Shown: positions 23,211-32,392, counted from the first letter of the stretch. The stretch is DNA of 54,233 bases from RGIG1828 sp045541875 (GCA_045541875.1 JAZQJX010000004.1:1-54233); one strand, 5' to 3'. The notes: generated by a model not told the origin, from the letters alone. Made by a program: numbers and translations.

Positions 23211-23534
23211 TCAGAATTTTTTATAGTTTTCTATACCCAATGATAACTTTGTGTGTAAATCTTTTGATTTTACGGGAGATAAATTCTTTGCCATAGTCAA
23301 TAAAAAGTGATTGAATTTAGCAAACAAAATCAGTTCATCACGTTCTCTTTCTGTATTGTCATCACACTCTTTTGGGGCTATATCGCCTTGTGTTACCGAA
23401 AATGTGTTGTATATCTGGTTATATACATCCATTAGCATTTCGTGTTGAACTTGTGTTAACTTAAATAAACTATCTCCCAAATTAGATGAACTTAAAGAAG
23501 TGTTCGCTAATGCAATGCCACCAATTCCATCCAC
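23211..23534 (-). CDS. Unknown small protein, possibly truncated
   Basis: 107 codons from a GTG. The composition is protein-like (for instance LTQVQHEMLMDVYNQIY and a charged TERERDELILFAKF), mostly helical, with no membrane segment. I do not recognise it. There is no ribosome binding site before the GTG, and the 5' end abuts the divergent gene that starts at 23559, so the frame may have lost its front. An internal ATG at MLMDVYNQ is an alternative start. Treat as hypothetical. Confidence 0.4.
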   Translation of the reverse strand: MDGIGGIALANTSLSSSNLGDSLFKLTQVQHEMLMDVYNQIYNTFSVTQGDIAPKECDDNTERERDELILFAKFNHFLLTMAKNLSPVKSKDLHTKLSLGIENYKKF

Positions 23535-23558
23535 AGAATAATTTAGGAGAATGATAAA

Positions 23559-23948
23559 ATGAGCTTGTTTGGTACATTAGGAAAAATGGCTGGTTCAAAG
23601 GTTCTTGAAAAAGTTGGAAATGAACTTACAAAAAAACAAAATCAAGAGCAGTCTCTCGGTTATTGTAACTATATAAAAACAAATTTGGTTTGCATTTGTA
23701 AGTTAATAGGAGAAATGGAAGGTGAAACCAAATCACTGATTAGCAATGTTTCTTCTATGAAGGGCATAAAGATGTCGTTTAAAGAAAAAGGGGAATTTAG
23801 AAAAGTCAAAGATAAAGCAGAGAAAAATCTAAAATATCTCTATTTAACAAGAGACTTTTTTACTGCACTCTCGAAGAACGCAAGCGGATTGACATTAACA
23901 AATGAAGAACAATTACATTTGCTGAATAAAACTCACAAAAATCCTTGA
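23559..23948 (+). CDS. Unknown small protein
   Basis: 129 residues, with TAGGAGA at 23541-23547, 11 bases before the ATG. The N-terminus MSLFGTLGKMAGSKVLEKVG is amphipathic, and the remainder is charged and helical with three cysteines. No membrane segment and no known motif. The stop codon lies within the stem of the terminator at 23938. The function is unknown; the divergent ORF at 23211 may be its partner or an unrelated relic. Confidence 0.6.
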   Translation: MSLFGTLGKMAGSKVLEKVGNELTKKQNQEQSLGYCNYIKTNLVCICKLIGEMEGETKSLISNVSSMKGIKMSFKEKGEFRKVKDKAEKNLKYLYLTRDFFTALSKNASGLTLTNEEQLHLLNKTHKNP

Positions 23949-23974
23949 AATATCTCGTTTCAGGGATTTTTATT
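23938..23974 (+). terminator. Terminator after the small unknown gene
   Basis: A 13 bp stem with one G-T pair (23938-23950 with 23958-23970), loop TATCTCG, with a T-rich 3' side. It contains the stop codon of the gene it terminates. Confidence 0.75.
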
Positions 23975-23976
23975 TG

Positions 23977-24022
23977 TTAACATACAATTAACATACCTTT
24001 GCTTTCAGAATTAACATTGACT
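23977..24022 (+). promoter_or_regulatory. PhoP-box-like repeats and promoter of the Na/Pi cotransporter
   Basis: Three exact TTAACA hexamers at 23977, 23988 and 24011 are spaced 11 and 23 bases start to start, that is one and about two helical turns. PhoP of Bacillus binds TT(A/T/C)ACA direct repeats at about 11-base intervals. The third copy touches a -35-like TTGACT (24017-24022); a -10 candidate is TATGTA at 24038-24043. The gene downstream is a phosphate transporter, so phosphate-starvation control is a fitting inference. Confidence 0.6.
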
Positions 24023-24083
24023 ATATTAAAATGTTATTATGTAAAGTATGGTTTAAAGTTATGAAAACAAAGGAGAAAATTAA

Positions 24084-25832
24084 ATGACAATATTTGATGT
24101 GTTAAATTTAATTGGTGGATTATGTTTATTCCTTTTCGGTATGAATGTAATGGGAGATGGCTTGGAAAGAAGAGCCGGAAACAGTTTAAAGGCATTACTC
24201 GGTAAACTTACCAATAGTCCGATAAAAGGCTTTTTGACCGGACTTGGTGTTACTGCGGTAATTCAGAGTTCATCTGCAACTACTGTTATGGTTGTTGGTT
24301 TTGTTAACTCAAAGATAATGACTCTTAAACAGTCAATCAGCATTATTATGGGTGCCAATATTGGTACAACCGTTACTGCATGGATACTCAGCCTTGGTGG
24401 AATTTCAGGCGATAATATCATTATGAAACTGTTAAAGCCTACTTCATTTACACCTATTCTTGCTCTTATCGGTATAGTGTTTATGATGTTTGCAAAATCC
24501 GGCAAGAAAAAAGATGTTGGAACAATCCTTCTTGGCTTTGCAACACTTATGTTTGGTATGCACGAAATGTCATCCGCAGTTTCAGGACTTTCAAAAATAT
24601 CGGAATTTCAGAACTTATTTATAATGTTTAAGAATCCTATACTTGGCGTTATAGTTGGTGCTCTTCTTACTGCAGTAATTCAGTCAAGCTCGGCATCAGT
24701 TGGTATTCTGCAAGCACTTTCTGCCACGGGTGCAGTTTCTTACGGAGCAGCAATCCCGATTATTATGGGACAAAATATAGGTACTTGTGTAACCGCACTT
24801 TTATCTTCTGTTGGTACAAATAAAAACGCAAGAAGAGCGTCTATGATACATCTTATGTTCAATGTAATAGGAACAGTTGTGTGGCTTGTGGTATTTAGCT
24901 TGATTTCAGCAACAATCAAACCTGCAATTTTAGATGCATCTGCATCATATTTAGGTATTGCGATTTCACACTCAATATTCAATGTTCTTTGTACGGCACT
25001 TCTTTTGCCGATGTCATCGCTTCTTGAAAAACTCGCATATATTCTTGTGCCTGATGGAAAAGAAACAGAGAAAGTTGTTGAGCTTGATGAAAGACTTCTT
25101 GCTACACCTACCATTGCACTTCAGCAATGCTATAATGTGGTAAGAAAAATGGCAAACGAAGCTACCACAGGTTTTAAACTTGCAATTTCATCAGTAAATG
25201 AGTATGATGCAGAGAAAGCAGAAACAATCAGAACGATGGAAGGTAATACCGACCATTATGAAGATATTTTAGGAACATATTTAACAAAACTATCTCGGTC
25301 AAAAACTTCGGATGAAGATAGTTCGGATGTTTCAAAACTCTTAAAAGCAATCGGTGATTTTGAAAGAATTTCGGACCATAGTGTAAATATCTTGGAATCT
25401 GTTGAGGAATTAAGAGAAAAGAAAATTGAATTTTCTGATGATGCTAAACAAGAACTTAATGTTCTTACAAGTGCGGTATCCGAAATACTTGATATAACAC
25501 TTTCTGCATTCGGCGGCGATGATGAAAATGCCGTATATAATGTTGAGCCATTAGAACAGGTAATTGACGGACTTAAATCTATGCTCCGTGACCGCCACAT
25601 TGTTCGATTGGCAGATGGCGAATGTACTGTTGAAGCAGGTTTCATTTGGGGAGATCTTTTAACCAACTTAGAAAGAACTTCTGACCATTGTTCAAATATA
25701 GCTACTTGCTTGATTGATGCAACACATCACAATATGAACGCTCATGAATATAAACAGAGCCTTAAAGAAAACAATCCTCAGTTTGATGAGAAGTTCAAAC
25801 TTTATGGCGAAAAATATAAATTGAGTCATTAA
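24084..25832 (+). CDS. Na+/Pi cotransporter with PhoU-like tail
   Basis: 582 residues. The first 310 or so contain two inverted Na_Pi_cotrans repeats, each with the signature QSSSA (AVIQSSSATTVMVVGF and AVIQSSSASVGILQAL) followed by GANIGTT and GQNIGTC. The C-terminal 230 residues are cytoplasmic and helical, with two PhoU-like repeats (for example KAIGDFERISDHSVNI and NLERTSDHCSNIA). Proteins of this type import phosphate with sodium, and the PhoU part may gate or report. AAAGGAG precedes the ATG. Its promoter has PhoP-box-like repeats. It is followed by a terminator, so it is monocistronic. Confidence 0.92.
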   Translation: MTIFDVLNLIGGLCLFLFGMNVMGDGLERRAGNSLKALLGKLTNSPIKGFLTGLGVTAVIQSSSATTVMVVGFVNSKIMTLKQSISIIMGANIGTTVTAWILSLGGISGDNIIMKLLKPTSFTPILALIGIVFMMFAKSGKKKDVGTILLGFATLMFGMHEMSSAVSGLSKISEFQNLFIMFKNPILGVIVGALLTAVIQSSSASVGILQALSATGAVSYGAAIPIIMGQNIGTCVTALLSSVGTNKNARRASMIHLMFNVIGTVVWLVVFSLISATIKPAILDASASYLGIAISHSIFNVLCTALLLPMSSLLEKLAYILVPDGKETEKVVELDERLLATPTIALQQCYNVVRKMANEATTGFKLAISSVNEYDAEKAETIRTMEGNTDHYEDILGTYLTKLSRSKTSDEDSSDVSKLLKAIGDFERISDHSVNILESVEELREKKIEFSDDAKQELNVLTSAVSEILDITLSAFGGDDENAVYNVEPLEQVIDGLKSMLRDRHIVRLADGECTVEAGFIWGDLLTNLERTSDHCSNIATCLIDATHHNMNAHEYKQSLKENNPQFDEKFKLYGEKYKLSH

Positions 25833-25855
25833 TAGTAGTAATTTGGGTAAATACC

Positions 25856-25892
25856 GAGGGTAGAGATGTAATGTCTTTATCCTCATTTTTTA
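25856..25892 (+). terminator. Terminator after the Na/Pi cotransporter
   Basis: GAGGGTAGAGAT pairs imperfectly with GTCTTTATCCTC (25856-25884), followed by ATTTTTTAT. It lies 24 bases after the stop codon. Confidence 0.6.
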
Positions 25893-25959
25893 TAGATATA
25901 TTTGCTTTTTCTACCAAAGCACTTGAAATATTTGCACATTTATGGTATCATTATAAATA

Positions 25960-26046
25960 TCAAGAAGAAATATATGTGATACTTGGCGTGATACTAAAAA
26001 ATTAAACAAAGCAAAAGAATATGGAGATTTGAGAGAAAAAACTTGA
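25960..26046 (+). pseudogene. Coding relic with a GreA-like motif
   Basis: A short frame reads DTWRDTKKLNKAKEYGDLRE and stops at 26044. Shifting one base restores LEYSN. The joined pattern AKEYGDLRE..EYSN resembles the GreA coiled-coil motif (AxEYGDLRENxEY). A further stop-free stretch at about 26050-26150 reads NTKQICLVSEKLCRVGIKC. The piece looks like a frameshifted remnant of a larger gene. Apart from this and the HPr promoter, 25893-26387 shows nothing recognisable. Confidence 0.25.
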
Positions 26047-26294
26047 ATATTCCAATTAAATACTAAACAAATTTGTTTAGTATCAGAAAAACTTTGCCGA
26101 GTGGGAATAAAATGCACGTTTGTTTTTCATTATATCAACAGACATTAATTTCTACTGCGGAAAGTTTAAGTTTTGTTGTTGGAATGATGGTGTGTAACAG
26201 ATATTATTCCTTTGAATATAATATAAAATAATTGCAATTTTATGTGTTTTTTGCAGTATATTTGAACAAGTTTAACAAAATAAGAAAAAACTTG

Positions 26295-26323
26295 TTGACT
26301 TTATGAATCTTTTTTAGTATTCT
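26295..26323 (+). promoter_or_regulatory. Promoter of the HPr gene
   Basis: TTGACT (26295-26300), a 17-base spacer and TATTCT (26318-26323). The start codon is 64 bases further on. Confidence 0.65.
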
Positions 26324-26387
26324 AAAATTACTGAATTGCGTAAAATTTTATTTATACATACAAGGATAATCAAAGGAGAGCGTTCTT

Positions 26388-26657
26388 ATGTTTATGAAAG
26401 ATATTACAGTGCAGAATCAAATTGGTCTTCATGCACGCCCCGCAACATTCTTTATTCAAAAAGCAAATGAATATAAATCTACCATATGGATTTCACGTGA
26501 AGAAAGAAAGGCTAATGCCAAAAGTCTTCTCGGGGTTCTTTCTCTTGGTATTGTAAAAGATACTGTTGTTACAATTATTGCTGAGGGAGTTGATGAACAG
26601 GAAGCCGTTGAAGGTCTTGTTGCTCTCATTGATTCAAAGTTTACTGAAAATGTATAA
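26388..26657 (+). CDS. ptsH: HPr phosphocarrier protein of the PTS
   Basis: 89 residues with the catalytic histidine in IGLHARPA exactly at position 15 and the regulatory serine in NAKSLLGVLSLG exactly at position 46 when the ATG at 26388 is used. This confirms the start. HPr passes phosphate from enzyme I to sugar-specific EIIA; Ser46 phosphorylation by HPr kinase controls carbon catabolite repression in Firmicutes. AAAGGAG precedes the ATG. The gene stands alone between its promoter and a terminator; no enzyme I or EII genes are in the window. Confidence 0.93.
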   Translation: MFMKDITVQNQIGLHARPATFFIQKANEYKSTIWISREERKANAKSLLGVLSLGIVKDTVVTIIAEGVDEQEAVEGLVALIDSKFTENV

Positions 26658-26665
26658 CATTTTAA

Positions 26666-26694
26666 ACCCTGCATAATATATGCAGGGTTTTTTT
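26666..26694 (+). terminator. Terminator after ptsH
   Basis: An 8 bp GC-rich stem ACCCTGCA/TGCAGGGT (26666-26673 with 26681-26688) followed by a run of six Ts. Confidence 0.9.
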
Positions 26695-26724
26695 GACAGA
26701 ATACGAGATTAAATGGTGAAACGT

Positions 26725-28575
26725 ATGTATGAAATCGAAGAAAAATTAAAAACATTGCCGGATAAAAGCGGAGTGTATATAATGAAAAATTCTGACGGTG
26801 AAATTATCTACGTCGGTAAAGCAAAGATTCTCAAAAATCGCGTCAGACAATATTTTAAAACCAAAAATCACACTCTCAAAGTTGCAAGAATGGTTGAAAA
26901 TATAGCAGACTTTGAATATATTATAACCGATAGCGAGAACGAGGCACTTATCCTTGAAAATAATCTGATTAAGGAAAATATGCCAAAATATAATATACTT
27001 CTTAAAGATGACAAAACATATCCCTTTATAAAAATCACAGTTAATGATGATTTTCCTCAGATATATGTAACACGCAGAGTTATAAGAGACGGTGCAAGGT
27101 ATTTTGGACCCTATTGCAGTAATTCTGATTTAAAGGAAATTTTAGAACTGATATCAGAAGTTTTTTTCATAAGGAAGTGTAAAAAACATATTTGTGAAGA
27201 TAAGTTCGATAAACGTCCTTGTCTGTATCATCAACTTGGAAAATGCAAGGCACCATGCAGTGGGTATATTTCAAAAGAAGAGTACAGAAAAAACGTTTAC
27301 CGTGCAATTGATTTTTTGAATGGTAAATATGATGATATTACACAGGAATTACAACGCAGAATGAAAGAGTCTGCAAATGAGTTTGACTTTGAAACTGCGG
27401 CAATGTGGCGTGACAGAATTAATGCGCTCTCAATAATTAATCAAAAACAAAAAATTGTTTCGGCAACAGGTTCTGATTGTGATGCTATTGCAGTATATAA
27501 TGCTGATGATATCGCCTGTGTTGAAGTTTTCTTCATAAGAAGCGGGAAGGTTGTCGGTAAAGAACATTATTTTCTTTCTAATACGTCTGATTCGCAGTCC
27601 GGCGAGATTATATCTGAATTTATTAAGCAATACTATGACAGTTCAAGTTTTATTCCGAAAGAGATTATTGTGCAAAGCGATTTTGACGATAGGGAAACAA
27701 TTGAATTCTGGCTAAGTGAAAAAACCAACAGATCTGTCCATCTGACAGTTCCTAAAATAGGTGATAAACTCAAACTAATCTCAATGATTTCATCAAATGC
27801 AAAAAAAGAACATAGTGAACATCAACTGAAAATTTTGAGAAGTATTTCATTTAAAAATAATGCTCTTACATCTCTTCAGAATCTGACAAATCTTAAAAAT
27901 CCACCATTGCTAATTGAGGCGTATGACATTTCAAACATATCAGGAAGTGCAAAGGTTGGGGCAATGGTCACTTTCAAAGATGGTAAGCCATGTAAAGATA
28001 AGTACAGAAATTTTAAAATTAAATATGTTTCCGGTCAGGATGATTATTCCTGTATGAAAGAAGTTTTGGAGAGAAGAATTGAAAAAGGGTTTCTTGAAAA
28101 AGAAAAATGTGTGGAAGAAAAAGATTGCAAATTTTTGCCTTTCCCTGATTTAATTCTCATTGATGGTGGCGAAGGTCATATGAATGTCGGAATTAATGTT
28201 GTCAAAAGTTACAATCTTAATATTCCTGTGTTTGGGATTGTAAAAGATAATCATCACAGAACAAATGCATTGATGTCGGAAAACGGTCAGATTGAAGTGG
28301 ATAAAAGCAGTGAAACATTTATGCTTTTAACGCAGATTCAGGATGAAATGCACAGGCGCGCCATAACATATCACAGAAAACTGCGTGACAATTCCACCTT
28401 AAAAACAGAACTTTTAAAAATTGGGGGAATAGGGGAGAAAAAAGCAAAGGTTCTTTTAAAAGCATTCAGAAGTGTTAAGAGAATCAAAGATGCATCACTT
28501 GAAGAAATTGCATCTGTAAACGGAATAGATAAAACAAGTGCAGAAAACGTGTATGCATATTTTAATGGTAGATAA
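26725..28575 (+). CDS. uvrC: UvrC excinuclease subunit
   Basis: 616 residues of nucleotide excision repair nuclease UvrC, which cuts both sides of a lesion after UvrAB loading. Domains in order: GIY-YIG nuclease (VYIMKN, then IIYVGKAKILKNRVRQYF, residues about 15-90), a cysteine cluster CKKHIC..CLYHQLGKCKAPC (about 153-180) that binds a 4Fe-4S cluster in this family, a UVR helix pair (ITQELQRRMKESANEFDFE), the RNase H-like domain with LILIDGGEGHM, and C-terminal helix-hairpin-helix repeats. ATG 26725 gives the family N-terminus MYEIEEKL; the ATG at 26713, four codons upstream, is possible. No strong ribosome binding site is visible for either. Confidence 0.95.
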   Translation: MYEIEEKLKTLPDKSGVYIMKNSDGEIIYVGKAKILKNRVRQYFKTKNHTLKVARMVENIADFEYIITDSENEALILENNLIKENMPKYNILLKDDKTYPFIKITVNDDFPQIYVTRRVIRDGARYFGPYCSNSDLKEILELISEVFFIRKCKKHICEDKFDKRPCLYHQLGKCKAPCSGYISKEEYRKNVYRAIDFLNGKYDDITQELQRRMKESANEFDFETAAMWRDRINALSIINQKQKIVSATGSDCDAIAVYNADDIACVEVFFIRSGKVVGKEHYFLSNTSDSQSGEIISEFIKQYYDSSSFIPKEIIVQSDFDDRETIEFWLSEKTNRSVHLTVPKIGDKLKLISMISSNAKKEHSEHQLKILRSISFKNNALTSLQNLTNLKNPPLLIEAYDISNISGSAKVGAMVTFKDGKPCKDKYRNFKIKYVSGQDDYSCMKEVLERRIEKGFLEKEKCVEEKDCKFLPFPDLILIDGGEGHMNVGINVVKSYNLNIPVFGIVKDNHHRTNALMSENGQIEVDKSSETFMLLTQIQDEMHRRAITYHRKLRDNSTLKTELLKIGGIGEKKAKVLLKAFRSVKRIKDASLEEIASVNGIDKTSAENVYAYFNGR

Positions 28576-28581
28576 AATAAT

Positions 28582-28619
28582 AAAACGTGTCTGAAGGTAA
28601 ATACCATCGGACACGTTTT
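28582..28619. terminator. Bidirectional terminator between uvrC and mglC
   Basis: A 13 bp stem with one G-T pair (28582-28594 with 28607-28619) flanked by A-runs on the left and T's on the right, placed between two convergent genes. Confidence 0.8.
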
Positions 28620-28632
28620 GTGATTATATTAT

Positions 28633-29700
28633 TTATTTTCTGACAAGATATTTTCTCATATCCACTGCACATGCGATGAGGATTATCAGACCTTTTATAA
28701 CATATTGCATATTTGCATCAATTCCAAGAAACGTAAGACCAACAAATATTATTCTCAGAAGAACAACTCCTATAATAACACCTGTAATCTTTCCAATACC
28801 GCCAACGAAAGATACACCGCCGATAACACAGGCAGCAATTGCATCAAGTTCATAGTTTAAACCCGTTGCCGCGCTGTTTGAACCAATTCTTGCGGCTTCA
28901 ATAAACCCGGTTACACCGTATAGTACACCTGCTATTGTAAAAACGGTAATTATTGTTGCACCAACGTTAACCCCCGATACATTTGCTGCATCAGGATTTG
29001 AACCAACCGCAAACATATTTTTGCCAAATTTTGTCTTATTCCATACAATCCACATAATAATTGTTATAGCAATTGAATACCAAACAAAGTTTGGAATAGC
29101 AGTAGTTCCGATTGACAGTATACTTCCGGTAATAAGTTCTGTATAAGATGAATCAAGACCGGAAATTGACTGCCCGTTGTTGTTTCCACTCATCAGATAC
29201 ATTAAAAGTGTACCATATACTATAAGTTGGGTTGACAATGTAACGATAAACGGGTGGAGGTGAAATTTTGATGTGCAAAATCCGTTAATAAAACCTATCA
29301 AGCCGCCAATTGCAAGAACAAGTAATATTACGACATATACAGGCATTGTTGCAAGATCAGGAAACATTTTATTTGCATATCCGTTTGATTGTAAAAGAGA
29401 AGCAGACACACATGCTACAAGCCCTACAATTCTACCCGCAGAAAGGTCTGTTCCCGTAAGGATTATGCATCCTGCAATACCAAGAGCAATAGGGAGATTT
29501 GCAGCAGAAAGAGAAATTATATTTATAATTGAAGGTACTGATAAAAATCTTGGCCTCATAATCTGGATTATAACAATTGCAACAATAATAAAAATATATA
29601 ACAGATTATTTATCAGAAATTCCGTCCAGTTACCCTTATAGTTGATTTTTTTCTTCGCTGTATTATTTGGATCGTTAAATTCATTGTGGTTTTCAGCCAT
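28633..29700 (-). CDS. mglC: Galactose/methyl-galactoside ABC transporter permease
   Basis: 355 residues with about eight to ten membrane helices of the BPD_transp_2 (ribose/galactose) permease family. It has the characteristic LGIAGCIILTGTDLSAGRIVG segment and the EAA-like VGSNPDAANVSGVNV loop that contacts the ATPase. The N-terminal 35 residues are polar, as in MglC. The frame opens with GTG two codons earlier, but AAAGGAG is spaced 7 bases from the ATG at 29700. It is the last gene of a minus-strand mglB-A-C operon, 12 bases after mglA. Confidence 0.92.
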   Translation of the reverse strand: MAENHNEFNDPNNTAKKKINYKGNWTEFLINNLLYIFIIVAIVIIQIMRPRFLSVPSIINIISLSAANLPIALGIAGCIILTGTDLSAGRIVGLVACVSASLLQSNGYANKMFPDLATMPVYVVILLVLAIGGLIGFINGFCTSKFHLHPFIVTLSTQLIVYGTLLMYLMSGNNNGQSISGLDSSYTELITGSILSIGTTAIPNFVWYSIAITIIMWIVWNKTKFGKNMFAVGSNPDAANVSGVNVGATIITVFTIAGVLYGVTGFIEAARIGSNSAATGLNYELDAIAACVIGGVSFVGGIGKITGVIIGVVLLRIIFVGLTFLGIDANMQYVIKGLIILIACAVDMRKYLVRK

Positions 29701-29712
29701 ATTCACACTCCT

Positions 29713-31209
29713 TTACACATATTTTGTTGCAAGCGACATAATTTCTTCCTGAGTGGTCTGTGATGCATTGAGTTCTCCTGCAATTCGTCCGCCTGACATA
29801 ACGAGAATCCTGTCACAAACGCCTAATAGTTCAGGCATTTCCGATGATATCATCATGACCGCCTTTCCTCTTTTTGCAAGATCTATAATCAGTTGATAGA
29901 TTTCAAATTTTGCCCCAACATCAATTCCTCTGGTTGGTTCGTCAAGCATCATTATCTCAGGTTCTGTAAGGAGCCATCTTCCGAAAATTACTTTTTGCTG
30001 GTTACCACCCGATAAAGTTCTGATTTGAGTTTCCTGAGTAGGTGTTTTGATTCTCATTGATTTAATTGACCATTGTGTATCTTTTTTCATTTTCTTATTG
30101 TTTAAAAAAAGTTTAGCAGTTTTATATTTTTTAAGATTTGATATTACTGTGTTATTAAGGATATCAAGTATTGCAAAAATTCCGTTTGCTCTTCGCTCTT
30201 CAGTTACAAGGGCAAGACCTGCCCGTATGGATTGCCCCGGGTTTTTATTTTTGATTTCTTTCCCGTTGATTATAATTTTACCGCTTTTTCTTTCTGATAT
30301 TCCAAAAATATTCTCTACAAGTTCAGTTCTTCCTGATCCCGCAAGTCCGGCAATGCCGAGAATTTCTCCTTTTCTGAGTTCTAAAGATGCATCTTTAAGG
30401 TTGGAATATACAGAGGATAAATTTTCAACTTTCATAATAACATTTCCCGGTTTATTCTCTTTTTCGGGAAATCTGCTTGTCAGTTCACGGCCGACCATTA
30501 GTTTGATAATTTTATCCATATCAAGGTCAGATGCCTTTTCGGTTGCAATCCATCTTCCGTCACGCATTACTGTAACATAGTCCGAAATTTCAAGTATTTC
30601 CTCCATTTTATGGGATATATAGATTATTCCGCATCCTTTTTCCTTTAACTGATTAATGATTTTGAACAGATGTGTTACTTCGCGATCAGTGAGAGAAGAG
30701 GTTGGTTCATCAAAAACAAGAATTTTTGAGTTGTATGAAACAGCCTTTGCAATTTCAACCATTTGTCTTTTGGAAACAGACAGTTGGCTCATTACGGTTT
30801 TGGGATTAATATCAATATTTAAAGAATTAAATATTTCTTTAGTATCTTTAAGCATTTTTGATTCGTTTGTAATAATTCCAAAATGCAACGGATATCTGCC
30901 CAACCAAAGATTATCCATAACACTGCGTTTAAGTGCCTGATTAAGTTCCTGATGAACCATTGCAACACCATTTTCAAGGGCTTCTTTTGGATTTTTAAAA
31001 TCTATTTCTTTTCCGTCCAGTCTAATTGTTCCGCTGTCTTTGGAATAGATTCCGAAAAGACACTTCATAAGAGTGGATTTGCCTGCTCCGTTTTCACCCA
31101 TTAGCGCATGAACTGTTCCTCTTTTGATTGTGAGGGAAACGTTATCAAGTGCTTTTACACCCGGAAATTCTTTGCTGATGTTTTCGATTTCAAGAATGTT
31201 GTCTGTCAT
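29713..31209 (-). CDS. mglA: Galactose/methyl-galactoside ABC transporter ATP-binding protein
   Basis: 498 residues with two tandem ABC modules, as in MglA/RbsA. The first has Walker A GENGAGKST, a signature-like LSVSKRQMVEIAKA and Walker B region VFDEPTSSLT. The second has the degenerate GLAGSGRTEL in place of Walker A, a full LSGGNQQKV signature and MLDEPTRGIDVGAK. This asymmetry is normal for the family, whose second site is catalytically weak. GGAG precedes the ATG. It works with MglB and MglC to import galactose or glucose-type sugars. Confidence 0.95.
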   Translation of the reverse strand: MTDNILEIENISKEFPGVKALDNVSLTIKRGTVHALMGENGAGKSTLMKCLFGIYSKDSGTIRLDGKEIDFKNPKEALENGVAMVHQELNQALKRSVMDNLWLGRYPLHFGIITNESKMLKDTKEIFNSLNIDINPKTVMSQLSVSKRQMVEIAKAVSYNSKILVFDEPTSSLTDREVTHLFKIINQLKEKGCGIIYISHKMEEILEISDYVTVMRDGRWIATEKASDLDMDKIIKLMVGRELTSRFPEKENKPGNVIMKVENLSSVYSNLKDASLELRKGEILGIAGLAGSGRTELVENIFGISERKSGKIIINGKEIKNKNPGQSIRAGLALVTEERRANGIFAILDILNNTVISNLKKYKTAKLFLNNKKMKKDTQWSIKSMRIKTPTQETQIRTLSGGNQQKVIFGRWLLTEPEIMMLDEPTRGIDVGAKFEIYQLIIDLAKRGKAVMMISSEMPELLGVCDRILVMSGGRIAGELNASQTTQEEIMSLATKYV

Positions 31210-31240
31210 ATCTTCTCTCCATGTGATGATTTATTAAGGT

Positions 31241-32302
31241 TTACTCACCGAAATATTTAGAATAGGGAATTCTGAGTTTTGCAACGGAATCATCTTTGTG
31301 ATACATGTCAGTTCCGTCAAAAAAATCCTTTCCTGAAAGTGCATTTGATGTAACTATTGAAATTGCGTTTGCCATGCCATCAGCATCCTGTTTTACAGTT
31401 CCTGTCATTTTACCGTTGTTTATAAGTTCCTTTGCAGCATCTGTTGCGTCAACTCCAAAAACAGGGATTGTCTTTTCGCCACCTGTGTTAAACCCTGCGG
31501 AATTTAGGGCAGTTATTGCACCTTCTGCCATACCATCATTGTTGCATATTACAAGTTCTATCATATTGTTGTTTGCTTCGTTATATGACGTTAATGCTGT
31601 TGTCATATATTCATTTGCAGCAGCTGCAGACCATTGCCCGTTTTTATCAACAAGATATTTGTTGGGATTTGTTTTGTCATAGAATACAAGTTCGCCAAGA
31701 CCCGAATCTTTTAAAAGTTTGTTTGCATCTTCCACAGAATATTTTGTCCTGTATATTGCCTCGTTGTTTCCTTCCTCACCCTTAAAAAGAATATAGCTGA
31801 TTTTGCCATCATTATTGAGGTCAACCTTATTGAAATTATCAATAACATACTGACCTATCATTTCTCCTTGTAAATGTCCGGCTTCTTCTGCGTCAGTGCC
31901 TATAAATACACATTTGTCATAACTGTTGACTATATCATCAGACACTTCACGGTTAAAAAATATTACAGGTACATTTGCGTTTTTTGCCTGACTGATAATT
32001 CCTTGAGCCGCATCATCAGAACCGGTATTTACAATGTTAACCGCAAGTACTTTTGCGCCTTGAGTAATTGCAGTCTGAACCTGTTCGGTCTGTGTTGTTT
32101 GATTACCGTTACTGTCGTAATCATGATAAGAGATTTCAGCCTTGTCAAATGCTTTTCCAAGTGATGATCTTACATTAGAAATATATGTGTCACTATATGT
32201 GTAATAAAACACATGGGCGTCTGATGCATTTTTGCCTGACGAACATGCAACAGACATCAGACATACTGTAATGATTGTTAGTATAATACTTATTTTTTTC
32301 AT
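31241..32302 (-). CDS. mglB: Galactose/glucose-binding lipoprotein
   Basis: 353 residues. The signal peptide MKKISIILTIITVCLMSVAC ends in a lipobox with the lipidated Cys at 20, as expected for a Firmicute binding protein. The mature part is a periplasmic-binding-protein fold like MglB: the calcium loop DLNNDGKIS, EAIYRTKYS (sugar-contacting Glu/Arg region), NGQWSAAAA (stacking Trp), ICNNDGMAEG and FGVDATDAA. These match the glucose/galactose contacts of E. coli MglB closely but not fully, so a related sugar is possible. GGAGG precedes the ATG at 32302; the longer frame from 32344 overlaps the promoter. Confidence 0.92.
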   Translation of the reverse strand: MKKISIILTIITVCLMSVACSSGKNASDAHVFYYTYSDTYISNVRSSLGKAFDKAEISYHDYDSNGNQTTQTEQVQTAITQGAKVLAVNIVNTGSDDAAQGIISQAKNANVPVIFFNREVSDDIVNSYDKCVFIGTDAEEAGHLQGEMIGQYVIDNFNKVDLNNDGKISYILFKGEEGNNEAIYRTKYSVEDANKLLKDSGLGELVFYDKTNPNKYLVDKNGQWSAAAANEYMTTALTSYNEANNNMIELVICNNDGMAEGAITALNSAGFNTGGEKTIPVFGVDATDAAKELINNGKMTGTVKQDADGMANAISIVTSNALSGKDFFDGTDMYHKDDSVAKLRIPYSKYFGE

Positions 32303-32316
32303 TTCTGACCTCCAAA

Positions 32317-32344
32317 ATTTTATGTTTAAAACTATTATTGTCAA
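32317..32344 (-). promoter_or_regulatory. Promoter of the mglBAC operon
   Basis: On the minus strand TTGACA (32339-32344), a 16-base spacer and TAAAAT (32317-32322). The leader would be about 10 bases to the start codon, with GGAGG inside it. Confidence 0.7.
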
Positions 32345-32392
32345 TAGGGAAAAAAATATAACATTTTTTATTATATATTCTTACAAGATTGC

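Noticed and set aside
30047..30580. Open frame of 177 codons antisense to mglA
   Set aside because: It is opposite a well-supported ABC ATPase, has low-complexity composition, no ribosome binding site and no recognisable domain.
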